Shown here one piece after another: positions 23,995 through 36,275 of a stretch of 64,000 bases of DNA; position 1 is the first letter of the stretch, and each line of letters begins with the position of its first letter. This DNA comes from Actinomucor elegans (Eukaryota > Mucoromycota > Mucoromycetes > Mucorales > Mucoraceae): contig JAMSLZ010000004.1 of NCBI GenBank assembly GCA_026027325.1, positions 2,976,001-3,040,000 of the forward strand. The letters are read 5' to 3'. Made by a program: the position numbers and the translations under genes. Under the pieces are notes generated by a model. The model did not search any database. It had not been told where the DNA came from and saw only the letters and a list, made by a program, of their open reading frames with translations.

Positions 23995-24291
23995 ATGATG
24001 CACCGTCGATTATTCTCTTCTAGCGCAAAGACAGCAGCCGACTATTACAAAATTACTTTGAAGCGATCTGCTATTGGTCTTCCACAAGACATTCGCGCAG
24101 CTTCCAAGACCCTTGGACTTGTTCGTCTTCACCAAACTTCATATAAGCCTGTCAATGCTAGTAATGCAGGTCTCATTCTCAAGTTGAAGGAACTTGTTGA
24201 AGTTAAAGTTGTTGACCATATCCCCACTAGAGAAGAACTGAAAGCAGCAAAACCTGCAAGAGGCTATACCGTTGTTGGTCGTAAGCTTTAA
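23995..24291 (+). CDS. MRPL33: mitochondrial large ribosomal subunit protein uL30m, 98 aa
   Basis: A single-exon gene. Residues 1-14 (MMHRRLFSSSAKTA) form a mitochondrial presequence. The uL30 fold follows: YYKITLKRSAIGLPQDIRAA, then SKTLGLVRLHQTSYKP, then a Leu/Lys-rich helix KLKELVEVKVV. The yeast name for this protein is MRPL33 (bacterial L30). It sits in the mitochondrial ribosome large subunit. There is a second Met at codon 2, and either could be used. The strand and compact promoter fit a housekeeping gene. Confidence 0.9.
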   Translation: MMHRRLFSSSAKTAADYYKITLKRSAIGLPQDIRAASKTLGLVRLHQTSYKPVNASNAGLILKLKELVEVKVVDHIPTREELKAAKPARGYTVVGRKL

Positions 24292-25400
24292 ATGGTCCAA
24301 CACACCCAAAAATAAACTTGTAAATCTAGTATTCATCACTCACTCACACACATTCCACCCTTTTCTTACTCAATATCACTCAACACCGTGAAACGACTTT
24401 ATCAAAAGGTCTAAAAGATAGAAACAAAACGCTTTTAATATCAACCTTCTAAAACCGACAATTTCTTTATGTGTATTCCTTTTTTTTTAAACATACATGC
24501 AATAAACAAAAGAATTATAGCACATTGAATAGAATAACGAAAGATTTCAAGTTATTAGGATGTCAAATGCTTGGAACTCAACTGCCATTTGGTAGTAGAA
24601 AGTCTAGTTTATTTCAGTGAAAGTAAATATTATATTTACTTAAACCTTTACATTTTAATAGGAATTAGAAGGGCTTTTTTTATTTTAATTAAACTAGCAA
24701 CTTTTCATAAAAAACAAATTTAAACTAGTGAAAGGGCAGTTTTAAAGCATGTTGTAATTGAAGGTATATCGAATAGCATACAGATAGTTTGCATTTTCCT
24801 TTAATTGATAGGGCTTGCTTCGACAAAAATCTGTTTGTCAACCTTACCGTCATGCATCCATAACTCGTGTATTTTAGGGTATACTCATTCTACTTTACTA
24901 ATAGATAAAGAGGATGATTTCATTGAGTGTAGTCGTTTATTTGAATTTAATCTTGAAATACACCTTTCATTATTTTTTGAAGCTTTATTAAAATATTGAT
25001 ATCTCTTTCGGTCTAATACATCTTGTCTATGTATTGCTTATCTTTTATTTCTTCAAGTTATCTGGGTAGGCATAAACGAATAAAACCATGTTATCACTAC
25101 ATACCGTACCAAGTCTGATATTGAGTATTGAGTTTTTACCAGTACAGTATGTAATGCTTTTAATTTTCGGTTTCAAGCTCAAAATCCAAACTTTATGCAA
25201 TATGTATACATATGTATATACTTTCATGTAGCAAATAAACTTCTATACCCCGATGATGAACTTTCAATAGCCAAAGCTTTAGGCGAAAGAGGTATACCTA
25301 CCGAATCATTAACTTGTAACGTCGCTTCGATTTTGAGAAAATTTATGCTCTAATTACGTTCCTCTTTCTCTTCACTTTCTTGTTCTATATCAGTATCCCA
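24292..25400. other. intergenic region, no gene seen
   Basis: AT-rich sequence between uL30m and GCP5. Small open frames at 24805-24999 and on the minus strand at 25045-25227 show no recognisable protein. A CT-rich patch (cctctttctcttcactttcttg) precedes the GCP5 ATG. Confidence 0.45.
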
Positions 25401-28400
25401 ATGGCAGACGATCGCTTGATAGGCTTACTTGTACATAAAATTACAGGCTTAGCAGTGAGTTATGAAGCCTTTGTGCTATTTAAGAATATCAATTGACGTA
25501 ATTTTGAAAATAGATCGATTCTGTTGAATGGAAAAAGGTAGTTCAAAAAGCAAAATACACGCTACAATATGACAAATGTACAAGTACTAGTGAGAAAGAA
25601 GTGAATGACAGATATGAAGGGTTAGTTGAAACAAGATCTTCAGAGACATTAAATACTGAAATGAATGCGTCCTAAAAACGTAGCTTAGCAGAAAAGTTCA
25701 GTATTAAAGGACATCGAGAGTTATCACAAGCATTAATACAGCAAAAACAGAAGTACTTAAACAAGTCTAAACCATTAGGATCCGTAAATACAAACGTATG
25801 AAAAAGTACCATTTATATGATATACACTGTTAGACTTACTTATAGTTTATAGCAATCGATACTCAAATATGATCTATTGCAACTCTTGCTCGCATTATCT
25901 TCTTCATCAAATCAAAATTACGACTATATACCTTCAGTTCGCGAAAAAGATGATAAAAACACATTGACTTGGCAAGAAGTTATTAAAGATGATCCATTAG
26001 AGGGGGATCATTGGCAAAATTGGCCTGAGGATTCGTCTTCAGAGGGCTATATAAGTGATAGTGATGGATTTGAAATGGAAGAGAACCAGACAGTCAACAA
26101 TAATCCAGTGCCACAGGTATGTAGGCAGAGGATCAAGATGAAAAAAGTATGCAATCACCAACAATTATTCTATAATAGCAGCAGCAAAATTCAAACCTCA
26201 ATGCATTTAATATACCCGATAATGATACGTTCGATTTCTCTGGTAAAATGGATATAGACGAACGTGAAGATCAAGATGGCTTGAATCATTTAGTATCGCT
26301 GCAATATTGGAATCAAGGCTTTGAGTTAGCAAGCGAAGGCTCCATGAATACAAACTTGCTTCAAAACCCATGCCAAATGAGTGATGCGCTTGGTAGAATC
26401 TTTTACAGTGAAGCTGAACGCCGTCAATTGAAAACAGTTACCGAGGCAGATATTACAAGAGAAGTACTATCATTACTAAGAGGATATGGTGGTATATTAT
26501 TCGAATATAAAGAAGGCCGCTTCATACTGGACGAAAACTACGTTGTTCAGCATGTCAGCCAGCACGCTTTAATGAGTTTACTCGGTGAATTTTGCTTGTA
26601 TGGTAACATTTTATCAGAGCTAAGACAAAAAGTAGCAAGTAAAGCAAACGATACACAATACGGACAAACGAGCCAAGCTTTTGCAGAAACTATCTTCAAG
26701 TCTTTAATGGATTTTGATGGCTCACTATCGCAACTGGAGTTAAGCGCTAGTTTTATTAGTCGCGATCCAACACAGGCTATTTCCATACTCAATTTACGCA
26801 ATACTCTGGATCCTTCGTTGCAATGTTTTAAAGCGATTAATGATATAGCCCTAGATATACCTTTTGCTGAAGCAAATCCTCGGTTAATCACAACCTATTT
26901 AATCGCGACTCTATTTGACCGCACTCTGATCGCACAATCCTCTGGACAGATGCTAATTTATGATACACTGCTTTACACGCTTGAGCAAACGCTTGTGCCT
27001 TATGGACGTATCATGGATGATTGGATTTATTATGGATTACTCACTGGTGATAAAGCAGGAGAGTTTTATGTCTCTCGTAGGGATAGTGTTTCATTGAGCG
27101 ACCCCAACTTTTGGATAGACGGCTTTTCGATTCAACCAGTGATACACCCAATCTCTACGCGTTTCCCTTGTCCCTTATTTGATGATGCATTGATGGCGCG
27201 AATGCTATTTACAGGCAAGGCAGTCAATTTATTGTCACAGATTGAAAAGACAAGAAAGCAACTTCCTCAACCAGATCAAACATATATACCCTTTGGAACT
27301 GTAATATCTCGCTTCTTGGCAGTCAAGCCACCCTTTATTAAATTCACTGGCAAAATTACTCAGCCGCTACATTCATCTCCTCCAGCATACGATCTATTTA
27401 CTTCTGCATGTATACCTCTAGCTACCGAAGCAAAAACAGACGTGGAACAGACAGCTACTTCTACCTACGACTTTGGCTCCTTGTTTGATCAAAACTTCTT
27501 TCGTTGTTCGGAAGCATACATTGAAGAACCCTATAAAAAGACAGCAGATAAATTGAACAATACACTACATAGAGATTGCGGATTATCACGTCAACTAGAA
27601 TCACTTGCTGCTATTTATTTGATGCTGGAGAACGACTTGATGCATTCGTTTTGTGAAGCGCTCTTTATTCATATAGATAATAACGAACCTTGGTTTGATC
27701 AGCGCGTACTGAATCAAACGTTTACAGAGGCTTGCGAAACAAGTGGGTACAATGAAGCTGTATACATTCAAGTACGACAAAGAAGAGGAGATAATACTTC
27801 ATCACCAACAACTATTGCAAAATACCTTGAAGATATAGAAGTTAAAATGGAGGTAGACACAACATTATATACTCTATGGTACCCGACTAATACATTGTAT
27901 TTCATTTTGCCAGATTCCTTGGCCACTGAATAATTTTATACAAACTGAACTCTTACCTAGTTATTCAAAAATATTAGGCTTTCTGCTACGTTTGAAGCGT
28001 GCTAAATATGTTATGGAGAAAAAGACATTATTTCCAGATAGAAAGAAGGCAGACAAGAGTGATACACGTTCAATGCGATTCTATTCCATGCGCATGAGAA
28101 TACTCTGGTTTATCAATGCATTTTGGAGATACATGATGACTACGGTAAATTTGAGCCGTAAAAGATTATTCTAAGCTAACCTTGTGAGCAGATTCTTCAT
28201 GCTGAAACTATCACTTTTCGGAATCAATTGTCGTTATCAAAAGATGCAGATGAGATTACAGCCCTGCATTCCTCTTATGTGCGCCGCATTGTAGATAGAT
28301 GTTTGTTGAATGAAAAGGTCAGTATAATTTGATTTTTGGCTGATATTGTTCTTAACCTCACTGTCTGTAGGCGAGTGCAATAAAGAAGTCGATAGTCAGT

Positions 28401-28702
28401 ATACTAGATATGGCGGAACAAATGGTGACTATTTTCATGCAATACATGCAAGTGGACAGCTTAGAGGATAATCCAATGGATACAAACAATTCAAATGAAT
28501 TCCACAAGCTCATGAATACTATGGAAAAAGAGTTTAATCGTACTAATCAATTCATTTCTATCAGTCTAATGATCCTAGGTAAAAAGGGTGGTTTTCCATG
28601 GCGTATGTATATACTTTCATTTGTAAAAAGAGTCTAGTATTGATGATATCTTTATTATATGTAGTTGAATCATTAGCCACTTCACTTTCTGTCCAATGTT
28701 AA
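25401..28702 (+). CDS. gamma-tubulin complex component GCP5-like, 945 aa, nine exons
   Basis: A microtubule-nucleation complex subunit of the Spc97/Spc98 superfamily. Exons: 25401-25454, 25514-25620, 25684-25795, 25853-26116, 26179-27852, 27914-28144, 28192-28317, 28371-28602, 28665-28702. Conserved blocks are YEGLAEKFSIKG, the GCP5-type LTWQEVIKDDPLEGDHW, an acidic Ser stretch, the first gamma-tubulin ring region (EVLSLLRGYGGILF), IPWPLNNFIQTELLPSYSK across intron 5, KILGFLLRLKRAKYVM, and VDRCLLNEK. The C-terminus FPWLESLATSLSVQC resembles the GCP5 end pattern PHLESLALSL, which settles the last junction. Exon 5 starts at ATT in a frame different from the read-through, so an unspliced reading ends too early at 27933. 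Intron 2 has a weak GTTAGT donor. Confidence 0.88.
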
Positions 28703-29233
28703 TTTCGAAAAAGATATGATATATTATCGGAATGAATATGCAAACATGGCAAAAATCTGTATCATGAGCAGCCAATCATTTAAATCAATTTAGAGTATTT
28801 TATCTTTATTTTTTGGAACCCATATCTCTCAATTCTTAAATCTTTTGCATATTAAAGTTATCGTTTACAATTCTTGTAAAGTCTTTTATTCTATATCTTT
28901 TTAATCACAGTTGTTAGTTGGATTTTGATAGTATTCTACAGGGTATTATTTTTTTAATTGTGGTAAAATTGAAAAGTAGGTAATAGAGCCAATTATAACT
29001 TGGCTATCACTTATTCAACTAAAATTGTTTATTCTTTCCAACTAGTTTTTCTAGTTTGTAATTAATATACTCGTTAGATATACATGAAAAAAGTATTGCT
29101 GCAAAGGTAATCAATGATGTTTTAATATATATGTGCTACAGCTAGTGCGCCAGTGCACAGATATACCTTTAGTCTTCCTTTCTATGTTTCAATTATGCGG
29201 TCATTTCACCACACTTTTAACAAGTATAAATAC
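28703..29233. other. intergenic region between GCP5 and the mobile-element island
   Basis: AT-rich. It starts with the 3' UTR of GCP5. The next 90 bp hold a spurious open segment in another frame. No gene seen. Confidence 0.45.
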
Positions 29234-29524
29234 TGTGGTGAAATCCACATATAACATTCTGCATATATATTAAAAAGACGGGATTCATTTAATAACTATC
29301 CATCAAAAGAGGGAGTTTTGGATCACCGCTGAAAATATACAATTAATGCAGAGTGAACATAGATTAAAAAGACCTTTGATTGTTACTAAGAGATCATTTC
29401 CTTTGAAGTATAAATACAAGAGATACAAGCTAGATAGTAGAAAAGACTTAACTCACTTTGAATCAATAAAACCCCATAAAACGGTTCTAACTGATTCACT
29501 CGCTTTTATTTAATTTTTACCGCG
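29234..29524 (+). mobile_element. second copy of the solo LTR family (about 291 bp)
   Basis: Aligns over its full length with the LTR at 11726-12010, starting TGTGGTGAAA and ending TTTTACCGCG, where the first copy ends CGCA. It shares the long blocks GGATCACCGCTGAAA, AATGCAGAGTGAACAT, GACCTTTGATTGTTAC and ATAAAACGGTT. The flanking 5-mers do not match (AATAC versus AAGCG), so the duplication is lost or the copy is an older recombinant. It has the same orientation as the first copy. Confidence 0.75.
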
Positions 29525-29679
29525 AAGCGTAAATGTGATGAGTAGTGTCGGTAGTCCCATTATTTGGGTGGGGAGGAGAGAATCGAACACATGGCTTCTG
29601 TGCAGTACATATTAGTGAAGTTAACTATAGGTAGCGCTCCACCCACACTATGGCGAAAATATTGTCGGTTTTTTGCCCA

Positions 29680-29985
29680 AAAGTTGATAATATTAGGGGT
29701 AAAATCGACTATAGTTCTGCTAATAATTATTGTCAATTTCTAGGCAGTGTTTTTTCGGCGGTTGATAATATTAGTGACTCTTATTCGATAATATTATGGG
29801 TAAATACTATAATATTAAGGGTTTTCCTTCAATATTATTATGGGTAAATTGTATAATAGTAGTGGTTTCCAGTCAATAATAGTATGGATTAATCCCTCCA
29901 TATTGATGATTTATAATCAATATTATTATTAGTTTTCTATCATATATTCACAATACACTACTAATAATATTATAGTCATTTTGGT
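29680..29985 (+). repeat. left subterminal repeats of CACTA-2
   Basis: Many copies of a degenerate word around GATAATATTATGGGTAAA appear, for example near 29687, 29780, 29791 and 29837, mixed with related TAATAGTAG forms. The matching zone at the right end reads ATAATATTATGGGTAG and CTAATATTAGGAGTAA on the opposite strand sense (about 36785-37000). Confidence 0.7.
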
Positions 29986-30948
29986 TATTCAGATAATAAT
30001 TTAATTGCTATTTTTTTTATTTATATAATATATAACTTCAACAGATATTACTCTAATACACACTAGCCTTCAATAGCTGAATATACAATAACCAGCTTTC
30101 TATCACACACGAACAGTATTTAACTTACCTTATTGTCATACAAGTATAAAAGAATTTATGTCCCACTGGCAAGTAACAGGTAAATGAATTAAGCAAATAA
30201 CTGTATAAATAATGTCAGTTATCGTTGATGAAACAATATTTTAAGAGTATATTTGAACTAACCTTTAGAAGAATGGCCCACGCTTGTATAATAGCATATT
30301 TTAATCATCTTTTCCTAAAGTAAGTAATGATTAGATTCTTGAATGAAACTCGCTATTGCTACAGACTTACCAACACTATATCAGACACAATCAATTATAA
30401 TTCACTGGGCTACAGTTTTAATAGTCTTCGTCTTGTATATATACACAACTAAATCTATTATAACAGTATTAGATTAATATACAAAGAAATTAATGGATTA
30501 GTAATCATTGCACTTACTTAATGGTTATTAGCTTTAAAACTAATAGTAAAGGTTCAAAAGCTATATGGCATTACTGGCTATAAGTATTACTGAAGTGGTA
30601 TAAGTATTTAAGAATACAAGTCAGTATAAGAATATAAGCAGTATGAATGACGACGTATTTATAGATAATTACGACATTAAGAACGAGGGAAATATTCGAA
30701 AGCTTGGAAAAAAAAACACAATTACAAGCTGACATTGAGGTTAATTCCTATTATACAGAAGCTTCAGTTAAAGTGTTGTGCGCAATAAGAGTGACAAATG
30801 TCAAGAAACCTTACGTTTAATGTGCCAATTTAGCAAACGAAAAAAAAGAAAGAAACTCAAGATTGGTGTAAAAAAGTTTTTCTTAATACTGAAAAGCCGC
30901 AGAAAAATGCTACGTCAGCTACTTAAACCAATAAAAAAACGTCTATAT

Positions 30949-32031
30949 TTATTTCGTTTTTTTTGTATTTTTCTTAGAGCGTGGTTTACGCTTATTGGAA
31001 TCCGCTTCTTTGGAACGATTGTCAGATCCAGCCTCCTCATCTTCACCAACGTCAGGTTGAACCGTAATGGCTTTTCTTTTCGTTGATGAGCGAGCAGAAT
31101 GTAGATCCAACAAGCTAGCAATTGGAGATGCAAGACCAACTGGAGCAACAGAAGTAGCTAGACGATCAACAAGGATATGCTGATTATCCACACTATTTGC
31201 ATAACAAGCATATTAATAAAGATATAAAAACAGAAATAAAAAAGCATCTAACCTGAAGAACGATTCAATCTCATTGTCTTCAACAGATTCTTGATTTTGT
31301 TGACTTTCACCTTCTTCAGCAGAATTACTTCTGGTACGTACAGTCTTCTTGTTTTTGAGTGCTTCAGATAAAAGTAACTTGGCAGCCCACATCTCTACAC
31401 AGAGATGCAGATGCAAGCCCACATCTAAAGCACGTTTCTCTAAAAGCAAAGCATAACGTTCTTGAATGCTGGTATCCTCTTCGCCAATTTCACTCCAAGT
31501 TTTACCAACAATATTTATATTTGCCCTTTCCATGTCTTTCAAGACATCTCTTGCCAAGTATTTCAACGTATTGTATTGCGGTTGAACATCATCATCGGTC
31601 AGTTCATTTTGTTGGCCTTTTATATACTTGAGGTGTTTCAAGAGGGCATATAACCTTAATGGTGCAGAAGGGGTGACATTTGTCTTGGTTGCCTTTTGTT
31701 GATAACGCACTTTTGCTTCTTCTAGCACTTTTGGGATTGACCGTTTACTACGTAAATTAGGATTCAAAGCATTTGCAATTGCTTCTCGTTCAGCTATATA
31801 TGACAAGCTAAGAGGTTAATAAAACTGAATGTAGTAACATGCTTCAGATATGATTGTACCATCGTCAAGTGCTTGTTCAATTTCTTCGTTAGATGAAACC
31901 CTCGAAGCTTCTCGAGGAAATAGAGGTGCTAATATTTGGATCAAATCTTGAATTAAACGACGGTTGATTAAGATTTCTTGTTCAATCTTCTCAAAGTAGA
32001 CGCTCCAATTATTGTTGTTGTTGTTTGACAT
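30949..32031 (-). CDS. CACTA-2 accessory protein, 318 aa, three exons
   Basis: Minus-strand exons: 32031-31860, 31793-31253, 31192-30949. It starts with an Asn run (MSNNNNNNW). A coiled-coil-like charged helix follows, then the central segment AEREAIANALNPNLRSKR, a helical region with VEMWAAKLLLSEAL, and an Asp/Glu stretch. The C-terminus is strongly basic with several nuclear localisation-like motifs (STKRKA, NKRKPRSKKNTKKTK). The exon 2 acceptor was chosen as CATATATAG because the TTAG 18 bases earlier would bring in a stop. No family recognised. It occupies the same place as the CACTA-1 accessory gene but shows no obvious similarity to it, and could be a fast-evolving DNA-binding partner of the transposase. 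Confidence 0.62.
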
Positions 32032-32436
32032 AGCTATAAAGTAAATATATTATAAAGAAAAGTGATTGAATGATTTGAGCTATTTAACTGTTTTATAAGC
32101 GTACTTTACCATTTATCCATTAGTAATCCTTACTAATGTCCAAAGAGCTTTCTGGAAAGTAAGCTTACTGACAGGTATGACTGACTTGGAAAGGAATTAG
32201 CTTGATTAGAAATCATAAGGATCCATTAAAATGTATTCGATATCTGAATAATCTGGAAGGCTGAGTAATATGAAAAGCTGATTAGTTCAAAGGATTCAAC
32301 AGCCTAAAACAATGAATTACCATTGAGAACTCTGTCAATTGTAGACCAAGCAAACGTATTTAAGACCTGCTTTTTCTAAACAACAAAACCGCTATTCATT
32401 AATTCGATATATTTACTTGTTTTTACTTATCTTTAA

Positions 32437-35409
32437 ATGGGCAAAGTTTCCTCTTCTGCTACACCATATAAATATACTTGCGCTACTTGTTTGAGGCCAT
32501 TCAAAACTGTTAAAGCTAGGAGTAATCACTATAGCCATAATCGTGATCATAGAAAACAAAGGGTCGTCCAAACGCAAGAAGCTAGCATTCCTGTCCAAGG
32601 TGAGTTAACAGATATATTACTAAAGCTTTTAATTTAACAATATACCTTGTTTGAAATAGAGCCTACTCCAATTGCTTACAACGTCAAATCCTCGGATCAA
32701 AACCTTTTCACCAATACGGAATTAAATAGCATCCAATTGAGAGATATTTGCGACACGTATGGTATTCCTCGAGAGGCTCAAAGAGAACTTGTCTATCTAA
32801 TGCGTACCATAATCAAAAACAATGAAGAGAGCCGTAAAACCGATGGATTGGGTATGTATCTATTCAAATAGAGTTAAAAAAAAAGTACTTATCAGCTTTT
32901 ATTCCCATTATATATAGGTTACCTACCATCCACTCTCATGTTCCCTGATACCTTGGATCGTACTCTTAAAGCAAAAACCAATATTCAATGTCATTTTCAT
33001 GATGTCTGCGTCAATGGTTGCATGCTGTTTGAAAAGGAAGATATAGAGACTATTCAATGTAAAAACCCTGCTTGTAAAGAAAATCGCTTTGATGATCATG
33101 GTAAACCTCGTCGCTCTATGAAGATGCTTCCTATTGGTGAACAAGTCGCTCAAATGCTTGCGAATGCAAAGACAAGAGACTTGATGAAATACCGCTACAA
33201 CTATAAATCAACTGACGGTGAATATAAAGATTACTTTGATGGTGCAGCATACAAGTACTTTAAGGATAATAGCATTCTGTTTTCCGGTGAAGATGATGTC
33301 GCAATGGTTCTTTTTGTCGATGGTTTCTGTACTAGCAAGAATCATAAAGGGGACAAGTTAACAATCATCCATCTCTTGAATATGAACATTCCCCCAGAAT
33401 ACCGCTACCAAGACGAATACATGCTTCAATTGGCGATCTTGCCAGGTCCAAACTACCCAAAGTACATGCATACCTTTTTAAAGCCTATTATTGATGAGTT
33501 TCATGCTCTGTCTACCAAAGGCATGCTTGTACAAAAGGATGGTGTAATTGTTTGTCAAGCTAAAGTCAACTTGGTGATGGCTACTGGTGATCTTCCTGCT
33601 GCAGCTGAGCTTGCAAATCATATTGGTCATATGGCTACGTTTGGTTGCCGTATTTGTCGTGTCCAAGCTGAACGTCATGATTATCATAATTGTTTTTTAA
33701 CGATCGACAATGAGATCAGAAGCAGAAACGATTTCATTTCCCCAGATGCAGCGAATGTAAGTACTATAATCAGCATTAATCTTTACAAGTTTTTAACATT
33801 TCTTTTTCTTTTTACCTCATAGAGCTACAGTATCAAGTCTGCAACACCATTTGCAATACTTCCCAGTTTTACTGGCGCTACTTTTTTTGGTTTAGACGAA
33901 ATGCATCTTCTCGGACAAGGTATCGCTCAACACGTATTCAATATGCTGACAGTCGACATGGGTAAAGAGTACAATGCAGCAAGAAAAACTCGATATAAGC
34001 CCAATGAAGATGAATTGAGTGATGCCCGATTGAAGTCTGCTGATGAATGGCCGTATACTTTCTATATTCCAAAATTATCGCTCATCAAAATTGGTAAACT
34101 TGTTGAAGCTTCTAGAGCCACTGTACCGACATCCTTTTCATCCAAATGGGAAGATCCAATTATCAAGAGTGGTGGCAAACGTGCTGTTGACTGGATTGAT
34201 ATTTTCTTATATATGATTCCCACCTTGTTCGTTCCTGAATTGATTCAAGAATCCGCTAAGAAACCATTGATTCATCTGACAAAAGCTGTCGCATTGGCTC
34301 TTAAATGGGAACTTTCTATTGAAGACCTTATTCTGATGGAAAGGTAAATATATTTTTTTTGTACTCATAAATCTAGTTTACTTACATACTTTCCAAAGAT
34401 ATATCAAAGAATGGCAAGAATTTTTGTTGGCAGAAATCAAGGCAAAGCGTATTCATTCCGGTGTATTCAAGCCTGTTCAACACTACCTTTCGCATATAGT
34501 CTATATGATCAAACAACAAGGTGTGTTGAGAGCATATTCCGCCCGATCAATGGAAAGAAGCATCGGAAAATACAAAAAGCTCATCAAGTCAAAGGTTGAT
34601 GCTGGCGCAAACGCTGGTAATATCTTGGAAAGACTCATAACGCGTAATCATATAAACAGCCAGACTTGGGATGTTCATACTGAGCTTGACCTGATCACTC
34701 CTCGAAAATACAGCGAATCCACTTTCAGGAATAACCCTTCTGGTGATGCTAGTGATCCACAATTATGGGCTCCCTTTAGTAATATTTCAGTGGATACTCT
34801 TCCCTTTGGTGTCTCCACTCAAACTTTTTTGAAGGCGCTATTGCATTACTATCGCCGTACTGAAGCAAATGGTGTAAATATTGCTGAAATTGATTCGTTG
34901 AATAGTATTTCCATCGCTGGTCGTGCCTGGGCATATGGCAATGTATATACGTCTACCATGTATAAAAGCCATATAAATGAATATCGTCGAGGAAACAATT
35001 ACGTGATGATCACTGCCAGCTACTTGAAGTAAGTAATTAGCTCAAGAACAAAAACCTCTTTGATTAACCAACCTTTGTTAATAGTCGAAATAATTCCATT
35101 CGTGAAAGCTGGTTCATTGGTTCTATCGTTTTCTTTTTCGAGCATTCATTCAATGGTAGACCACAGTATTTGGCTTTGGTTGATTTAGCGAAAAAGAATG
35201 CAACTACCAAATATGACAAGACTATTGCTTTGGTTGAGCTGCACAGTAGCGGTGCACACAGTTACGCTGTCTGTCGGTTTGAAGATATTGTTGCCAGTGT
35301 AGGTCTTGTGCGTTCAAGTGAATCTAATGAGAAAGAGTTCAAGATCATCTCTCATCATATATTTAAACAAGATCTAGAGCAAAATGCTGGCATATTAAGT
35401 CGTTTGTAA
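32437..35409 (+). CDS. CACTA-2 transposase, 889 aa, six exons
   Basis: Exons: 32437-32599, 32660-32851, 32918-33756, 33823-34343, 34399-35028, 35085-35409; every junction keeps phase. The N-terminus has a C2H2-like zinc finger (Cys15, Cys18, then His31 with His34 or His38). The central domain mirrors the CACTA-1 enzyme: VLFVDGFCTSKNHKGDK, then IPPEYRYQDEYMLQLAILPGP, then TGDLPAAAELANHIGH and FGCRICRVQ, then FFGLDEMHLLGQG. Candidate catalytic residues are the Asp of VDGF, the Asp of TGDLP and the Asp/Glu of GLDEMH. The C-terminal part holds AYSARSMERSIGKYK, again matching CACTA-1 (ISARTLERSIQDVK). It has no internal stops. The start at 32437 has an A-rich leader (tttaaATGGG). Confidence 0.85.
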
Positions 35410-36149
35410 ATAGCATGAAGACAAGAGCAAAAAGCGTTTTATTTTGAAATAAAATTGTTCTCTGAATTGATTATGTATTTAAACCACCGAAAATAATATA
35501 AAGCTTCCCTCCAAAAGGACTTCATCATAATATAGCAAAAGTAAAATAGGTATTTACACTTTCTGTAGTAGATATAAACTATAGATAATTTAACTCGTTT
35601 TTATATATCATGTTATTAATTCGAGAGAAAGGTATTAGCAATCTTGCAACAGAATGTAAAAACATTTCTTAATCAAAAATTTAACCCATTTCCCTGATGT
35701 TTAAGAAATTATTTCATAATATCAGAAATATAGAACCAGGATAACCCAAGTTATACAGTTCTATATTCATCATTCAATAATGTTAATTGACTATTTAGTT
35801 GCTCCAGTTAATCTTTAAAACCAAATGTAAAATATGATTAATGCTCTTGTTTATCTTTATAGTAAAATTAGTTTATTATCAAGCAATGCGGATTAATTTT
35901 CCAACAGACAGCAAAAATGTTCATCGATTGTAGTTTTCTAGCACCTAAAAAAACGTGCATGTTTTTGAAGCTTTCGATCGTCATTAAGAATTCTATCATA
36001 ATCATCAATTACTCGAAAGTCCAAAAACGAACGCGTTTTTTTGTAGTTTGAGAAGTGGATATATGATTTTGACAATAAATCATCTAGTTAAATAACCGCC
36101 TAGCAATAATGACTAAGATTACTGGCAATTAATAATCGCTACTTGACCT

Positions 36150-36275
36150 ATTTTTTTTTTTACACAATAATTTATCTCTTTTTTTACGCAATATATTTCT
36201 TTTTTTTACGCAATGTATTTCTTTTTTTTTTAACGCAATGTATTTTCTTTTTTTCTTTCTTTCTTTCTTTATTCT
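36150..36275 (+). repeat. pyrimidine-rich tandem repeat in CACTA-2
   Basis: Four imperfect units of about 27 bp with a T-run followed by ACGCAATgTATTTCT. The array ends in (TTTC)n. It lies in the right, non-coding part of the element. Confidence 0.7.

Noticed and set aside
27853..27933. GCP5 ending at 27933
   Set aside because: The stop lies beyond an intron. With the intron 27853-27913 removed, the conserved PWPL block and C-terminal region continue.
28700..28793. Alternative GCP5 C-terminus reading through to 28793
   Set aside because: It needs a different donor and acceptor phase. The chosen end resembles the GCP5 family terminus, so the downstream open segment is treated as chance.
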